Part shown: positions 1 through 8,521 of the stretch, in pieces | Numbering within the stretch: position 1 is the first letter of the stretch | How the letters are laid out: the number at the start of each line of letters is the position of its first letter | Origin: Legionella moravica DSM 19234 | GTDB taxonomy: Bacteria > Pseudomonadota > Gammaproteobacteria > Legionellales > Legionellaceae | Assembly: GCF_000423305.1 (NCBI RefSeq) | Contig: NZ_KE383999.1 | Location: 179,667-243,666, forward strand | Direction of reading: 5' to 3' | Length of the DNA stretch: 64,000 nt | Position numbers and translations under genes: made by a program | The notes under the pieces: generated by a model | What the model saw: only the letters and a program-made list of their open reading frames with translations | What the model was told of the DNA's origin: nothing | Database searches by the model: none

Positions 1-108
1 TGAACTGCTTGAACTGCTTGAACTGCTTGAACTGCTTGAACTGCTTGAACTGCTTGAACTGCTTGAACTGCTTGAGCTGCTTGAGCTGCTTGAGCTGCTT
101 GAGCTGCT
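1..108. repeat. 9-base coding tandem repeat (poly-Ser VNTR)
   Basis: Twelve uninterrupted 9-base units: eight of TGAACTGCT (1-72), then four of TGAGCTGCT (73-108), followed by a diverged TGAACAAGC. The array continues to base 1, so its full copy number is not visible. On the minus strand each unit reads AGC AGT TCA or AGC AGC TCA, that is Ser-Ser-Ser. The unit length is a multiple of three, so copy-number change would alter serine-tract length without shifting the frame. The block-like A/G difference suggests recent slippage expansion of the left-hand variant. Confidence 0.97.
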
Positions 109-2709
109 TGAACAAGCATTATTGTTATTATACGAACCAGTATCCGGCATTAAGGGGCTGTCTTCCGCGCTACTGCGAATAACGCTGCTAAAAAAATTGT
201 ATTGATCAGTGCTGCTTCTTATAAAATCATATCTGGCAGGTGAAATCGGTGATGTTTGAGAAAAATCAATAACAGTTTTTTGTTGTTTGCGCCCTATTTC
301 GACAAGCTCATTAGGTATATTCTGAGGTATGTGATTAACAATTGCATTGTAATGGGTAGAAACTAAATCAAAAATTAGAGTCGACAGCTTAATGTTCACT
401 TTACTAAGCATGTGGATATATAAATTCATTTCACTATCGTCTATAGGACTGCTGTGTTCAAGACCATTTCTTAAGGCAATATAGTCTTCAATATTTGTCG
501 CTAAATAAGGAGTCATTTCGTTAATGATGTTTAAGCTAACAAATTTATTCACTATCTCGATTATTTGACCAACCAAATAGGTGCTGGCGAAAAGCAATTC
601 AACGTCGCTAACGATCATTTGAGCGACCATATCTGCGGATATATCTTCCTTAATGGCAAAATCTAGTCCTGAAAGAACAAATAACTCTCTGAGTTTTATA
701 ATGCGTGATTTAAAGCAATTGAACAACGCGATAGCTTCATCACGATTTATATAATGATCTGGACGATACAGAGTTTCTAGTCTGGTACTTAATTTAAGTA
801 ATTCAGGATAAAGTGCCTGCATTTCTGCGTTTCTTATTCTTTCGATTTCAGCTTTTCTCATTCTCGTTTGTTTTGCCAGGGCGATCTGAGCTTCTTTTCT
901 TAAACGATTGTATGTTTTGGCAGCAACCTGTAAAGGTTTGCGTATAATTTTGGGTTTAATGCCTTCGCTAACAATTAAAGGAAGTTCTTTATTATCGGTT
1001 TGTCGAAATGGTATAGTACCATTTAACATCTGACTAATTTTTTCTTTATATTCACCATCTTTAAGACGACATAGAATGAAATTAATTTCACTCTCAGCTA
1101 GAAGATTAGTATTTGGACAATATTGTTCATTATCAAAGGTACTTTTAGGGCGATAGACTTCCTTTGTCGCTTCCCAATAAGTCGAAACGGAACTAATCCA
1201 CTTTGAATAAGGCTGTTTAGTATTAATCCAACGGGGAAATTGACTTTGAAATTTGATTATTTCTTTATAAACATTTTTGTTTAATCGAGACAGTTCATCA
1301 TAGATCTGGTCGAGTGGGTATGCGTTCTGTTCTAAATCATCTATCTCATCATAGGATAATAGATCTTCAATATGGCATAAGGCATTGCGGATAGATGTCA
1401 GGTATTTGGGATTAATATAGGTTACTTTATCCAACTCATCACCTAAATGTTTCTTAGTAAACAGTTCCCCGATCAATTGTAAACGTCGTATCAAAGAGAG
1501 CCTGCCTTTTAGGCTGGAGGAAAAATCAGGTTTATCAAGAAGGACTAATTGTGCTAAAGGTGTGAGTTTGATGAAATCCAGTTTGTCATTTCTAATAATT
1601 TTCACTGGTTTTCGTTCTGATGGCAATATACTAATGAGACGTGTGAAGTTAAAAAGATGTTTATGTTTCCATAACAGTGGTCTTAGATTAGGTAAATCAC
1701 CCATCGAAACTGGTCCTGAAGGATTGTTGAGATTGGAAAAAAAATTTAGCATGATTGGTAGGTCGGATTGTAAAATTTGAGGAATGGCAATTTTAACCAA
1801 GCATAAATTGTCTTTTTGTACATTTTGAAAGGTATAGAGTATTTTGGTGGAATGTTTATCCAAATCACTAGTGTAAAGTATAGGCACTCCAGTTTTATCA
1901 TTGAAGTTTTTAATGATAGCTCCACAAAACTCCAACAAATACCATGAGTTTTTACCCCAGGGAAGGTGGTCGACTAATCCGCCTCGTTTTTCTCTTGGAA
2001 GAAAATGTATTGTGACAAAAATCATGTGCAAAATGTCGATCGCGTCCACGGATAAAATTTCATTTTGAGTATTTTGTATGTATCCAGCTATAACTTCTTT
2101 TAAATGATTGATTTGATTTCCATGATTGCTAAAATCAATTAAACGCTCTGAGTATTTGTTGCCCATTGTGTAAAATGCCTGACTGAAACCATCTTGATTC
2201 TCTTCTAAAAATTTATAGTTAACAAATAGATACGGTGGGTTGGTATAATACTTCAAGCAAAACCGAATCAACCGTTCAATCCATTCAATTTGCTGCTCAT
2301 ACTCCCACCGAGAAACAAATTGATGTTCGTCTTTTAATTGTTGTAGCTCATGAAGATATTGCTCATCACAAATATCTTGTCGAAACAACTGCTCTAGAGA
2401 TATTGGTTCATTTTCAATTTTTTGTTCACTTTTGTAACTAACTCCGAAATACATCTGATCATAAAGGAATTTAATATCTTTCTTAATTTTCATTAAACCT
2501 GCTGTGATTTTATCAAGACGCTCAAGATAGACCAAAGCCTCTACGAATTCTTTAAGCATAATATGAGTTCGTATTTTATTTAACCAGGCATCGTAAAAAT
2601 CATTTTTTTGCCTTATTGCTTGGTTAAATTGCATTTGAGCTTTTTTAAAGTGTCCCTGTGCAGCTAATGACAGACCCTTGTTGTTTAGAATAATATGACG
2701 CTGTGGCAT
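1..2709 (-). CDS. Large TPR-like protein with poly-Ser tract (partial, runs off left edge)
   Basis: An open frame on the minus strand starts at ATG 2709 and stays open for 903 codons to base 1, so the C-terminus lies outside the window. Residues 1-70 (NKGLSLAAQGHFKKAQMQF, then NDFYDAWLNKIRTHIM) look like one or two TPR helical hairpins. Residues about 100-860 are mostly polar and helical, with a basic helical patch near 590-620, and I recognise no catalytic motif. From residue 867 to the window edge every residue is Ser (37 visible), encoded by a 9-base repeat. There is no signal peptide. A large cytosolic protein with TPR and low-complexity serine fits a Dot/Icm effector candidate, but that is inference from style only; function is unknown. 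The frame is well supported by the absence of stops and by the match between repeat phase and frame. Confidence 0.8.
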   Translation of the reverse strand, partial: MPQRHIILNNKGLSLAAQGHFKKAQMQFNQAIRQKNDFYDAWLNKIRTHIMLKEFVEALVYLERLDKITAGLMKIKKDIKFLYDQMYFGVSYKSEQKIENEPISLEQLFRQDICDEQYLHELQQLKDEHQFVSRWEYEQQIEWIERLIRFCLKYYTNPPYLFVNYKFLEENQDGFSQAFYTMGNKYSERLIDFSNHGNQINHLKEVIAGYIQNTQNEILSVDAIDILHMIFVTIHFLPREKRGGLVDHLPWGKNSWYLLEFCGAIIKNFNDKTGVPILYTSDLDKHSTKILYTFQNVQKDNLCLVKIAIPQILQSDLPIMLNFFSNLNNPSGPVSMGDLPNLRPLLWKHKHLFNFTRLISILPSERKPVKIIRNDKLDFIKLTPLAQLVLLDKPDFSSSLKGRLSLIRRLQLIGELFTKKHLGDELDKVTYINPKYLTSIRNALCHIEDLLSYDEIDDLEQNAYPLDQIYDELSRLNKNVYKEIIKFQSQFPRWINTKQPYSKWISSVSTYWEATKEVYRPKSTFDNEQYCPNTNLLAESEINFILCRLKDGEYKEKISQMLNGTIPFRQTDNKELPLIVSEGIKPKIIRKPLQVAAKTYNRLRKEAQIALAKQTRMRKAEIERIRNAEMQALYPELLKLSTRLETLYRPDHYINRDEAIALFNCFKSRIIKLRELFVLSGLDFAIKEDISADMVAQMIVSDVELLFASTYLVGQIIEIVNKFVSLNIINEMTPYLATNIEDYIALRNGLEHSSPIDDSEMNLYIHMLSKVNIKLSTLIFDLVSTHYNAIVNHIPQNIPNELVEIGRKQQKTVIDFSQTSPISPARYDFIRSSTDQYNFFSSVIRSSAEDSPLMPDTGSYNNNNACSSSSSSSSSSSSSSSSSSSSSSSSSSSSSSSSSSSSS

Positions 2710-2783
2710 TTTAATTCTCGGTTGATCAATTAATGAGGTTTTTTGTATATAATATGAACAATATACTGGATGAAAGTTAAGCT

Positions 2784-2942
2784 GTGATTAAATGGACATT
2801 TAAAAAATTAATAACAGCTATTAAAAAAATATATGATGTTAAAATGACAATCATTAAGTCAATTGATAGAAAGAGGGGATATGAGTTTTATTATTTAGAG
2901 CTTATTCATTCTAAGACTGATAGTGCAGGAGAAGGAGAATGA
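2784..2942 (+). CDS. Small basic hypothetical protein (52 aa)
   Basis: A short open frame from GTG 2784 to TGA 2940-2942 would encode a 52-residue, Lys/Ile-rich protein with an amphipathic N-terminal half (KKLITAIKKIYDVKM) and a Tyr-rich middle (GYEFYYLEL). It starts divergently about 75 bases from the large minus-strand gene and stops just before a perfect hairpin at 2945-2973. I do not recognise a family. No convincing ribosome site precedes the GTG. The frame could be chance in AT-rich DNA; its neat fit between the promoter region and a terminator-like hairpin is the only support. Confidence 0.3.
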   Translation: MIKWTFKKLITAIKKIYDVKMTIIKSIDRKRGYEFYYLELIHSKTDSAGEGE

Positions 2943-2944
2943 AT

Positions 2945-2973
2945 AAGGCTTTGATGATTAGCAACAAAGCCTT
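2945..2973. terminator. Perfect 9-bp hairpin, likely terminator between convergent genes
   Basis: AAGGCTTTG (2945-2953) and CAAAGCCTT (2965-2973) are perfect inverted arms with an 11-base loop. The site lies just beyond the stop of the minus-strand lipoprotein gene (2982) and of the small plus-strand frame (2942). No long T run follows on either strand, so it may be a weak or factor-assisted terminator. Confidence 0.5.
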
Positions 2974-2981
2974 GATCGTTG

Positions 2982-3380
2982 TTAATAGACATCACTGCCA
3001 TTATCGGCAACAACGCGAGTATGTCTGCCATAGATGACCAGTATTTTTTGTTTGTTTTTCAGTTTCAAATCTTCAGATTGAACCACTGAAATAATGCTTC
3101 CGGAGTTTAATTTGATTACGTATTCAACTCCACGAGTCTGATTATAAGCGCCATCGATAAAACCACCTTCAGCATTGTTTTTTGATGGAGTGCTGCTGTC
3201 TGTGTTTTGACGATGTAAATTGACCGGTCTCTTGGAAATGATAACTCCAGGGATTACTTTCTTAATTTTTCCAATTTCATTTGCGTCATATTCACCAGGA
3301 GGTAGATCTTTATTGCAGCTTGCTAATACAAGAGCCAATAAAACGACTAAAATGGATTTAAATGCGGCATTAATGGTCAT
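2982..3380 (-). CDS. Small lipoprotein, SlyB/Pcp-like C-terminus
   Basis: A 132-residue protein with a lipoprotein signal: basic start, hydrophobic stretch ILVVLLALVLASC, and a lipobox Cys at about residue 22. The C-terminal part (YVIKLNSGSIISVVQSEDL and TRVVADNG) resembles the end of SlyB/Pcp outer-membrane lipoproteins, which carry a basic 'variable' RVxVL...TRV strand. The glycine-zipper segment expected in the middle of SlyB is absent, replaced by a polar, Asn/Ser-rich linker, so this is a shortened or divergent relative. It is probably anchored in the outer membrane facing the periplasm. It stands alone, downstream in orientation from the deo operon with a 140-base gap. Role unknown; envelope integrity is a guess. 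Confidence 0.75.
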   Translation of the reverse strand: MTINAAFKSILVVLLALVLASCNKDLPPGEYDANEIGKIKKVIPGVIISKRPVNLHRQNTDSSTPSKNNAEGGFIDGAYNQTRGVEYVIKLNSGSIISVVQSEDLKLKNKQKILVIYGRHTRVVADNGSDVY

Positions 3381-3520
3381 ATTGATTTAAACTCCAATTG
3401 TTATTGATTGTATGCTTTGCCATTCTAGCTGAGTTTTCATTAAAGTTTAAACTGTTTTTATCGGCTCTTGCTCCAATGATGGCAATTGAATCAATTTTAA
3501 GAAGCGTGCCATACAGGTAT

Positions 3521-4288
3521 TTATATACCATTTAGCAAATCGTTTAAAAGAGAACTGGCGCCTATTCTGAACCAATCTTTACTAATTGTTTTGCCCAGCA
3601 TCAACTCAGCAAGGCAAGCGTAGTTTAGGGCTTGCTGACTTGTTTTGATTCCTCCTGATATTTTAATCCCGCATTGAGTATCTCCTGTCTCCTTAAGTGC
3701 ACTTAAAATGGCAAAGGCAGCAGGAAGAGAGGCTCCTTGTGCGATTTTACCGGTAGAGGTTTTTATAAAATCCGTTCCCATCGCTATTAATTCTTTGCTG
3801 ACATTATAGATGAGTTCCATATCAGGAAAGGCACCTGTTTCCAATATAATTTTGATCGTGACTTCCTGCTTTTTACAGGCCTTTATGATCACATCGCAAT
3901 GATTTAAGGCTTTTTGACTGTTCTCTGTCAGATAATCTTGATAAGGCAATACAAAATCAACTTCATTGGCACCAAGCTGAATGGCATGATCCATACTTGC
4001 CAGAGTATGCAACAACTCATCATTCCCATGCGGAAAATTGATCACGGTAGCCAAATTCACAGAAGTAGGAAGGTGAAAGTGAGGTAAGTGTTCTGGTAAA
4101 ACACAGATGGCAGCAACATGATGTGTGTTGGCCCTATCACCTAATAAAGCTAAGGACTCTGTTGTGGCATTCGGCTCTAATAGAGTTAAATCTATTGAGT
4201 GAATTAATTGTTCCTTAGAAACAGTTCCTGCTGACTGTGCAGTCAGGAGCTGTTCTAATAGTTGATTTAATTGAAATTCAAGCGACAC
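3521..4288 (-). CDS. deoC: Deoxyribose-phosphate aldolase
   Basis: A class I aldolase of 255 residues that splits 2-deoxyribose-5-phosphate into glyceraldehyde-3-phosphate and acetaldehyde, the last step of deoxynucleoside catabolism. Family motifs are visible: DLTLLEPNAT near the N-terminus, EVDFVLPY, KIILETGAF, the Schiff-base region DFIKTSTGK at about residues 170-180, and KISGGIKT with the second active-site Lys. Length matches the E. coli-type enzyme. The start is GTG at 4288, sharing its first base with the TAG stop of punA, which implies translational coupling. It is the last gene of the salvage operon cdd-punA-deoC. Cytosolic. Confidence 0.95.
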   Translation of the reverse strand: MSLEFQLNQLLEQLLTAQSAGTVSKEQLIHSIDLTLLEPNATTESLALLGDRANTHHVAAICVLPEHLPHFHLPTSVNLATVINFPHGNDELLHTLASMDHAIQLGANEVDFVLPYQDYLTENSQKALNHCDVIIKACKKQEVTIKIILETGAFPDMELIYNVSKELIAMGTDFIKTSTGKIAQGASLPAAFAILSALKETGDTQCGIKISGGIKTSQQALNYACLAELMLGKTISKDWFRIGASSLLNDLLNGI

Positions 4289-5124
4289 TATAGTTCCATT
4301 ATGTACTGTTTTAGCAGGGTATTGAGTTTTACAGCAGCACTGGAGGCCATGTCAACTACAGCCTGGTGGTTGTGGCTGGTTGTAGCTAGTCCGGTCGCGT
4401 AATTGGTGATCATTGCGATGACGGCAACGTGCATGCCACAATGATTTGCAACCAATACTTCAGGGACCGTAGACATACCCACAGCATCTGCTCCTAATAT
4501 TTTAAAAGCCCGTATTTCGGCTGCTGTTTCATAATGTGGACCTAATACTGAGATATACACACCTTGATTCAGCTTAATTGAGTTCTTTTTAGCTGCATTT
4601 AACAGTTGTTCCTGCATGACCTTATCATAAGCATTATCAAGAGGATAAAATCTTGGCCCAAACTCATCATCATTGGGCCCAATGAGCGGATTACTGGGTT
4701 GTAAATTAATGTGATCGGTGATTAGCATTAATTCACCGGGTCCAACGTCTTCTCTGAGTGAGCCAGAGGCATTGGTGGCTATAAAATGAGTACATCCTAA
4801 TAATTTCAAAGTACGGACGTAGGTCTTTACGGTGTCATAATGTTCCAGGCCTTCATAGGTATGTGCCCGACCTTGTAAGCATACTACAGGAATGCCGCTG
4901 CAATATCCCAGTATTAATTTACCGCCGTGCCCCTGAACTGTGGGATTTGGGAACCCGGGCAGATCGGTATAGTTTATAACAACAGCATCATCCAGTTCTT
5001 CTGCAAACTGACCTAGTCCTGAGCCTAAAATTACTCCAACAATGGGTTTAAACCCAGGAACTAATGTTTGTATATGTTCTGCTGCTAAATGAGCAAAAGT
5101 TTTGTTTTTTACAGATTGAGTCAT
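4288..5124 (-). CDS. punA: Purine nucleoside phosphorylase (trimeric type)
   Basis: Phosphorolysis of purine (deoxy)nucleosides to base and (deoxy)ribose-1-phosphate. Conserved segments of the trimeric PNP family are clear: GVILGSGLGQFAE, the phosphate-site GHGG, QGRAHTYEG, ATNASGSL, the GADAVGMSTVPE block with substrate-binding Met/Ser, and ITNYATG near the C-terminus. I place the start at ATG 5124, giving 278 residues; a longer reading would begin at TTG 5136, one base after the cdd stop. The gene sits between cdd and deoC, so cytidine deamination, purine nucleoside cleavage and deoxyribose-phosphate breakdown are encoded together. A deoxyribose-1-phosphate mutase is not seen nearby. Confidence 0.93.
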   Translation of the reverse strand: MTQSVKNKTFAHLAAEHIQTLVPGFKPIVGVILGSGLGQFAEELDDAVVINYTDLPGFPNPTVQGHGGKLILGYCSGIPVVCLQGRAHTYEGLEHYDTVKTYVRTLKLLGCTHFIATNASGSLREDVGPGELMLITDHINLQPSNPLIGPNDDEFGPRFYPLDNAYDKVMQEQLLNAAKKNSIKLNQGVYISVLGPHYETAAEIRAFKILGADAVGMSTVPEVLVANHCGMHVAVIAMITNYATGLATTSHNHQAVVDMASSAAVKLNTLLKQYIMEL

Positions 5125-5136
5125 TCTATTGTCCAA

Positions 5137-5532
5137 TTAAGGTTTAATATCAAAAGCCAATGGCATCAGTTCATTCATCGTCAATTTTTGAAGTACTGAA
5201 TTGTTATTGCATAAATAAATCATGGTGTCGGGAATTGAAAACTCATAAATTCTTTGTCTGCAGGCGCCACAAGGCGGGCATAATAAATTATTCGAAGCTA
5301 ACACTACTATACTTTTAATTTTGCGCTCACCCGCTGTAACCATTTGGCAGATAGCTGACCCTTCTGCACAAACAGTTAAACCATAAGAGCTATTCTCTAC
5401 ATTGACGCCAGTATATAAGTTATCATCAGGAGTACAAATACAACATCCGACATTAAAGTTAGAATAGGGCGCATAAGCATGTTTTAATGCTTCATGAGCA
5501 TTATTAATCATTCGTGAAATCAATTTATCCAT
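5137..5532 (-). CDS. cdd: Cytidine deaminase
   Basis: A 131-residue homotetrameric-type cytidine deaminase converting (deoxy)cytidine to (deoxy)uridine. The zinc site is complete: CAEGSA supplies the first Cys and catalytic Glu, and PCGACRQ supplies the other two Cys. The N-terminal APYSNFNVGCCI is the usual substrate-binding segment. It is the first gene of the cdd-punA-deoC operon on the minus strand. Cytosolic; nucleoside salvage. Confidence 0.95.
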   Translation of the reverse strand: MDKLISRMINNAHEALKHAYAPYSNFNVGCCICTPDDNLYTGVNVENSSYGLTVCAEGSAICQMVTAGERKIKSIVVLASNNLLCPPCGACRQRIYEFSIPDTMIYLCNNNSVLQKLTMNELMPLAFDIKP

Positions 5533-5568
5533 AGTGAGTCTCTTTATAGGCGTGCAGAATATACTAAA

Positions 5569-6381
5569 TTATCGACTCGGTGTACAAGACTGAATGGATA
5601 AATCGGATTCTTTTGTTTCATTATTGGACGCAATGATCGATGTTGATTTGAGCAGTACCTCTCCATGATAGGGCTCTGGTGAGTCGTTGTTTGGATTGGA
5701 AGGAGCAGCAGCCCCCAACGAATTGCTTACCTGATGATAACTCTGAGTCATTGGAGGCGTTCTTTTATGATTTCCGAATGTATAATCTAGCCAGTATTCG
5801 CAAGACAATACACCTAGCCCTGAACTGATTATTGTTGAAACAATGAGTACAGGCATGGTTATTGGAGGAACAATAAAGATTAACGTGGCACTTAGTGCAG
5901 TAGTGCATGCAATAGTCGTCATAGTGACTGCATAAGATAGACTGGCTTGCTGGTAGCTGTATGAAAAATTTACATCAGACTCAGAGGGATGCATTAATTT
6001 ATTGTATTCTCCAATTGACCAAAACAGATTGCTGGTAAAAAAAAGCCAGGTTGTTGGTACAATCAGCACAGGGAAGAATAGGGAGGCGATGCTGATTAGT
6101 GACGCTATAAGTCCTATGGTCGCAGCGTATAAAAATTGTTCTTTAAACTGGGCGAAACCGTACCATTCCTTTTTGTCAGGTTTGTTGCTATCCAGAAAAT
6201 GGCTCGAAATAAACCATAATCCATAGGCCATAAAATAAGAGCAAAGAGAGATTATATTGGGAATGATTGAAACAAATAGAATAGGAAGATACTGGATTTT
6301 TGAAACAATAAATCCTATTAAAAAGAAATAACTGCTGGCTTTACTTATTTTTTTTGCCTGAGTCATTGTGTTTAAATCCAA
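5569..6381 (-). CDS. Multi-pass membrane protein of unknown function
   Basis: A 270-residue protein with about six hydrophobic segments between residues 15 and 200 (for example YFFLIGFIVSKI, ILFVSIIPNIISLCSYF, YAATIGLIASLISIASLFF, TTALSATLIFIVPPITMPVL) and a polar 65-residue C-terminal tail rich in Ser, Asn and Pro (from about 205). I recognise no family. There is no cleavable signal peptide. It follows the cpx genes in the same direction after an 84-base gap but is separated from cdd by only about 36 bases, so either grouping is possible. The soluble, disordered C-terminal tail is compatible with a secreted membrane-targeted effector, but nothing in the sequence proves it. Confidence 0.75.
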   Translation of the reverse strand: MDLNTMTQAKKISKASSYFFLIGFIVSKIQYLPILFVSIIPNIISLCSYFMAYGLWFISSHFLDSNKPDKKEWYGFAQFKEQFLYAATIGLIASLISIASLFFPVLIVPTTWLFFTSNLFWSIGEYNKLMHPSESDVNFSYSYQQASLSYAVTMTTIACTTALSATLIFIVPPITMPVLIVSTIISSGLGVLSCEYWLDYTFGNHKRTPPMTQSYHQVSNSLGAAAPSNPNNDSPEPYHGEVLLKSTSIIASNNETKESDLSIQSCTPSR

Positions 6382-6465
6382 GATACAACTATTTGATCAT
6401 AATACTTAAATATGGAGCATAACGCCAGTGCAATATGTATTGTACCTAGTGTTTAAGCGTATGAA

Positions 6466-7845
6466 TTAATGAGCAATATGCTCTCTGTGTAGCGGTAGGG
6501 TAATCTGTACCAACAACCCTCCATCTTCACGGTTCTTAGCTGTGATAGTGCCGTGATGTAGCGCAACTGCTCTGGATGCAATTGCCAGACCCAATCCAAA
6601 GCCCCCTGTTTTTTTGGTCCTGGAGGTATCGACTCGATAAAAAGGATTAAATATAGTTTCCAATTGATCTTCCGGAACTCCGGGGCCTTTGTCTTTAATT
6701 TCAATACAGATATGTTCTTGATTGTTGGTAAAATGCGTTGAAATAATCACTAATTGATCTTTTGGGGAATAATGCGAGGCATTTCGTACGATGTTTTCTA
6801 TGGCTCTATGAATAAGTCGTTTATCAATAAAGAGTTCACAAGGAACGGTGTTTTCAGTGGAAATATGAATGGAGTCTTTTTCAAATTCATAATTTGCATC
6901 GTTGACGATATCCGCTATCAGTTCATTCAGATTGACTTTAGAAAGGTCGAGATCCGTTGTGGATTTATCCAATCGTGCGAAATCCAGTATCTCTCCAATT
7001 AATTTATTTAACCGTGAACTTTCTAATTCCATGCGATTAAATTCTGGATCTGCTAAATGATTGGTCTTCTTTTTTCCCAATTCAATGGCAATATTCAATC
7101 GCGCCAGTGGTGATCTCAGTTCGTGAGAAATATCTTGCAGCAAGCGTTCCTTTGAGGTGATTAATGCCTCCAGTTGTTCTGCCATTCGGTCAAACTCATG
7201 GCTTAGTTCGGCAATTTCATCTTTATTATGACCTCTAAAATGACCGACTCGTGTGTTTAATTTACCCGTGGCTATTGATTTTGCGGCCATGCCTAATGAT
7301 CTAAGCGGTTGTGTTAAATAAAGTGATAATAAATAACAAATGAGTCCGCTAATAACCGTAGCAAGAGTCAGACGAATGGTCAGGCCTGCCCATGGAATCT
7401 GCACAAAATAGGAAATTGGCTTTTCACTGACCGCGGCTAGTCTATAGTACTTCCCTGAAGTAGATAATATTTCATGGCTTACAATTAACTTCCCTGATTT
7501 AAAAATACCTTCACTGGGCAGTTGATCATCTATCAGATTTTTGGATACCTGCTTCACATTTTCAGGTGGTGTTTGTGTGCCAATAATATCACCAGTATTT
7601 GACAACAGGTAAATTGACATATGCCGAGAAAGACCTATTTGATTTAGCCATTTTAGCAGAGCAGATTGTTGGCCTGATTCGAACGTTGCGACAGCCGCAT
7701 TGGCATAACTGTCCATAAACATTTCTTCTCGTGCCGGTTGAGAAGATTTTTGAGCGATTTGACTTGTTACCAAGGCTGTAGTGAAAATAATTAGAACGGT
7801 TGCCAACCAAAATGAAACAAATATTTTCCAGTACAAACTACGCAT
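6466..7845 (-). CDS. cpxA: Envelope-stress sensor histidine kinase CpxA
   Basis: An inner-membrane sensor kinase of 459 residues. Order: TM1 (about 7-28), a periplasmic domain of about 130 residues, TM2 (about 160-180), HAMP, the His-containing DHp helix with the phosphoacceptor in DISHELRSPLARL, and an ATPase domain with N box (RAIENIVRNASHYS), G1 box DKGPGVP and G2 box GFGLGLAI. I start it at ATG 7845, inside the end of cpxR (8-base overlap). Known biology: Legionella CpxRA controls a set of Dot/Icm and effector genes. The assignment as CpxA rests on architecture and on pairing with the neighbouring CpxR-like regulator. Confidence 0.85.
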   Translation of the reverse strand: MRSLYWKIFVSFWLATVLIIFTTALVTSQIAQKSSQPAREEMFMDSYANAAVATFESGQQSALLKWLNQIGLSRHMSIYLLSNTGDIIGTQTPPENVKQVSKNLIDDQLPSEGIFKSGKLIVSHEILSTSGKYYRLAAVSEKPISYFVQIPWAGLTIRLTLATVISGLICYLLSLYLTQPLRSLGMAAKSIATGKLNTRVGHFRGHNKDEIAELSHEFDRMAEQLEALITSKERLLQDISHELRSPLARLNIAIELGKKKTNHLADPEFNRMELESSRLNKLIGEILDFARLDKSTTDLDLSKVNLNELIADIVNDANYEFEKDSIHISTENTVPCELFIDKRLIHRAIENIVRNASHYSPKDQLVIISTHFTNNQEHICIEIKDKGPGVPEDQLETIFNPFYRVDTSRTKKTGGFGLGLAIASRAVALHHGTITAKNREDGGLLVQITLPLHREHIAH

Positions 7846-8518
7846 TAAACATGTATCCAAAACCACGCACTGTTTTTACCAGAGGTTCACCTTGAGGGTT
7901 ATCGCCCAGTTTATTTCTTAAATTACTGATATGAACATCAATACTGCGATCATAGGCAGTATATTTTCGTCCCAGCGCGTATTCCGTGAGTTCTTCTTTA
8001 GAAAAAGCTTGGCCTGGGGATTTAATTAACATCTCTAAAATATTAAATTCAGCATTGGTTAATTCAAGATAGTTTCCAGCCATGGTGACGTGTCGTTTGG
8101 AACAATCAACCACGATATTGTGTTGCTCAATAATTGGTTTGGGTGTTGGAATTTTTTGAGTGCGTCTTAAAATGGCCCTTAATCGTGCGACCAGTTCTCT
8201 AGGATTACAGGGTTTTGGTAAATAATCATCAGCCCCGATTTCCAATCCAACGATGCGGTCAATGTCGTCACCTCGTGCAGTCAACATTAGAACAGGAGTT
8301 TCCAGATGTTCACGTATCGCTTTTAAAACTTCAAATCCATTTAATTTGGGAAGCATAACGTCAAGTACTATTGCGTCAAATACCTGGTTTAGTGCTTTTT
8401 TTACACCATTCTCGCCATCATGGACACAAACCACATCAAACCCTTCTGGTTCGAGATATTGGGTTAATAAATCGGTGAGTTCTGCATCATCATCTATTAT
8501 AAGAATAGTGCTATTCAT
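7838..8518 (-). CDS. cpxR: OmpR-family response regulator CpxR
   Basis: A 226-residue regulator with a receiver domain (acidic pair DDD at 9-11, phosphoacceptor Asp in DAIVLDVMLP, Thr in MLTARGD, Lys in DDYLPKPCNPREL) and a winged-helix DNA-binding domain (about 130-225; SIDVHISNLRNKLGD and VRGFGYMF). It is the partner of the adjacent kinase. In L. pneumophila CpxR directly regulates icm/dot and effector genes. It lies three bases after the corC stop and overlaps cpxA, so it appears co-transcribed with phoH-ybeY-corC unless an internal promoter exists. Confidence 0.87.
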   Translation of the reverse strand: MNSTILIIDDDAELTDLLTQYLEPEGFDVVCVHDGENGVKKALNQVFDAIVLDVMLPKLNGFEVLKAIREHLETPVLMLTARGDDIDRIVGLEIGADDYLPKPCNPRELVARLRAILRRTQKIPTPKPIIEQHNIVVDCSKRHVTMAGNYLELTNAEFNILEMLIKSPGQAFSKEELTEYALGRKYTAYDRSIDVHISNLRNKLGDNPQGEPLVKTVRGFGYMFNA

Positions 8519-8521
8519 TAG

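Noticed and set aside
1..108. Short regular repeats that might be read as CRISPR
   Set aside because: Unit is 9 bases with no spacers and lies in frame within a long coding sequence.
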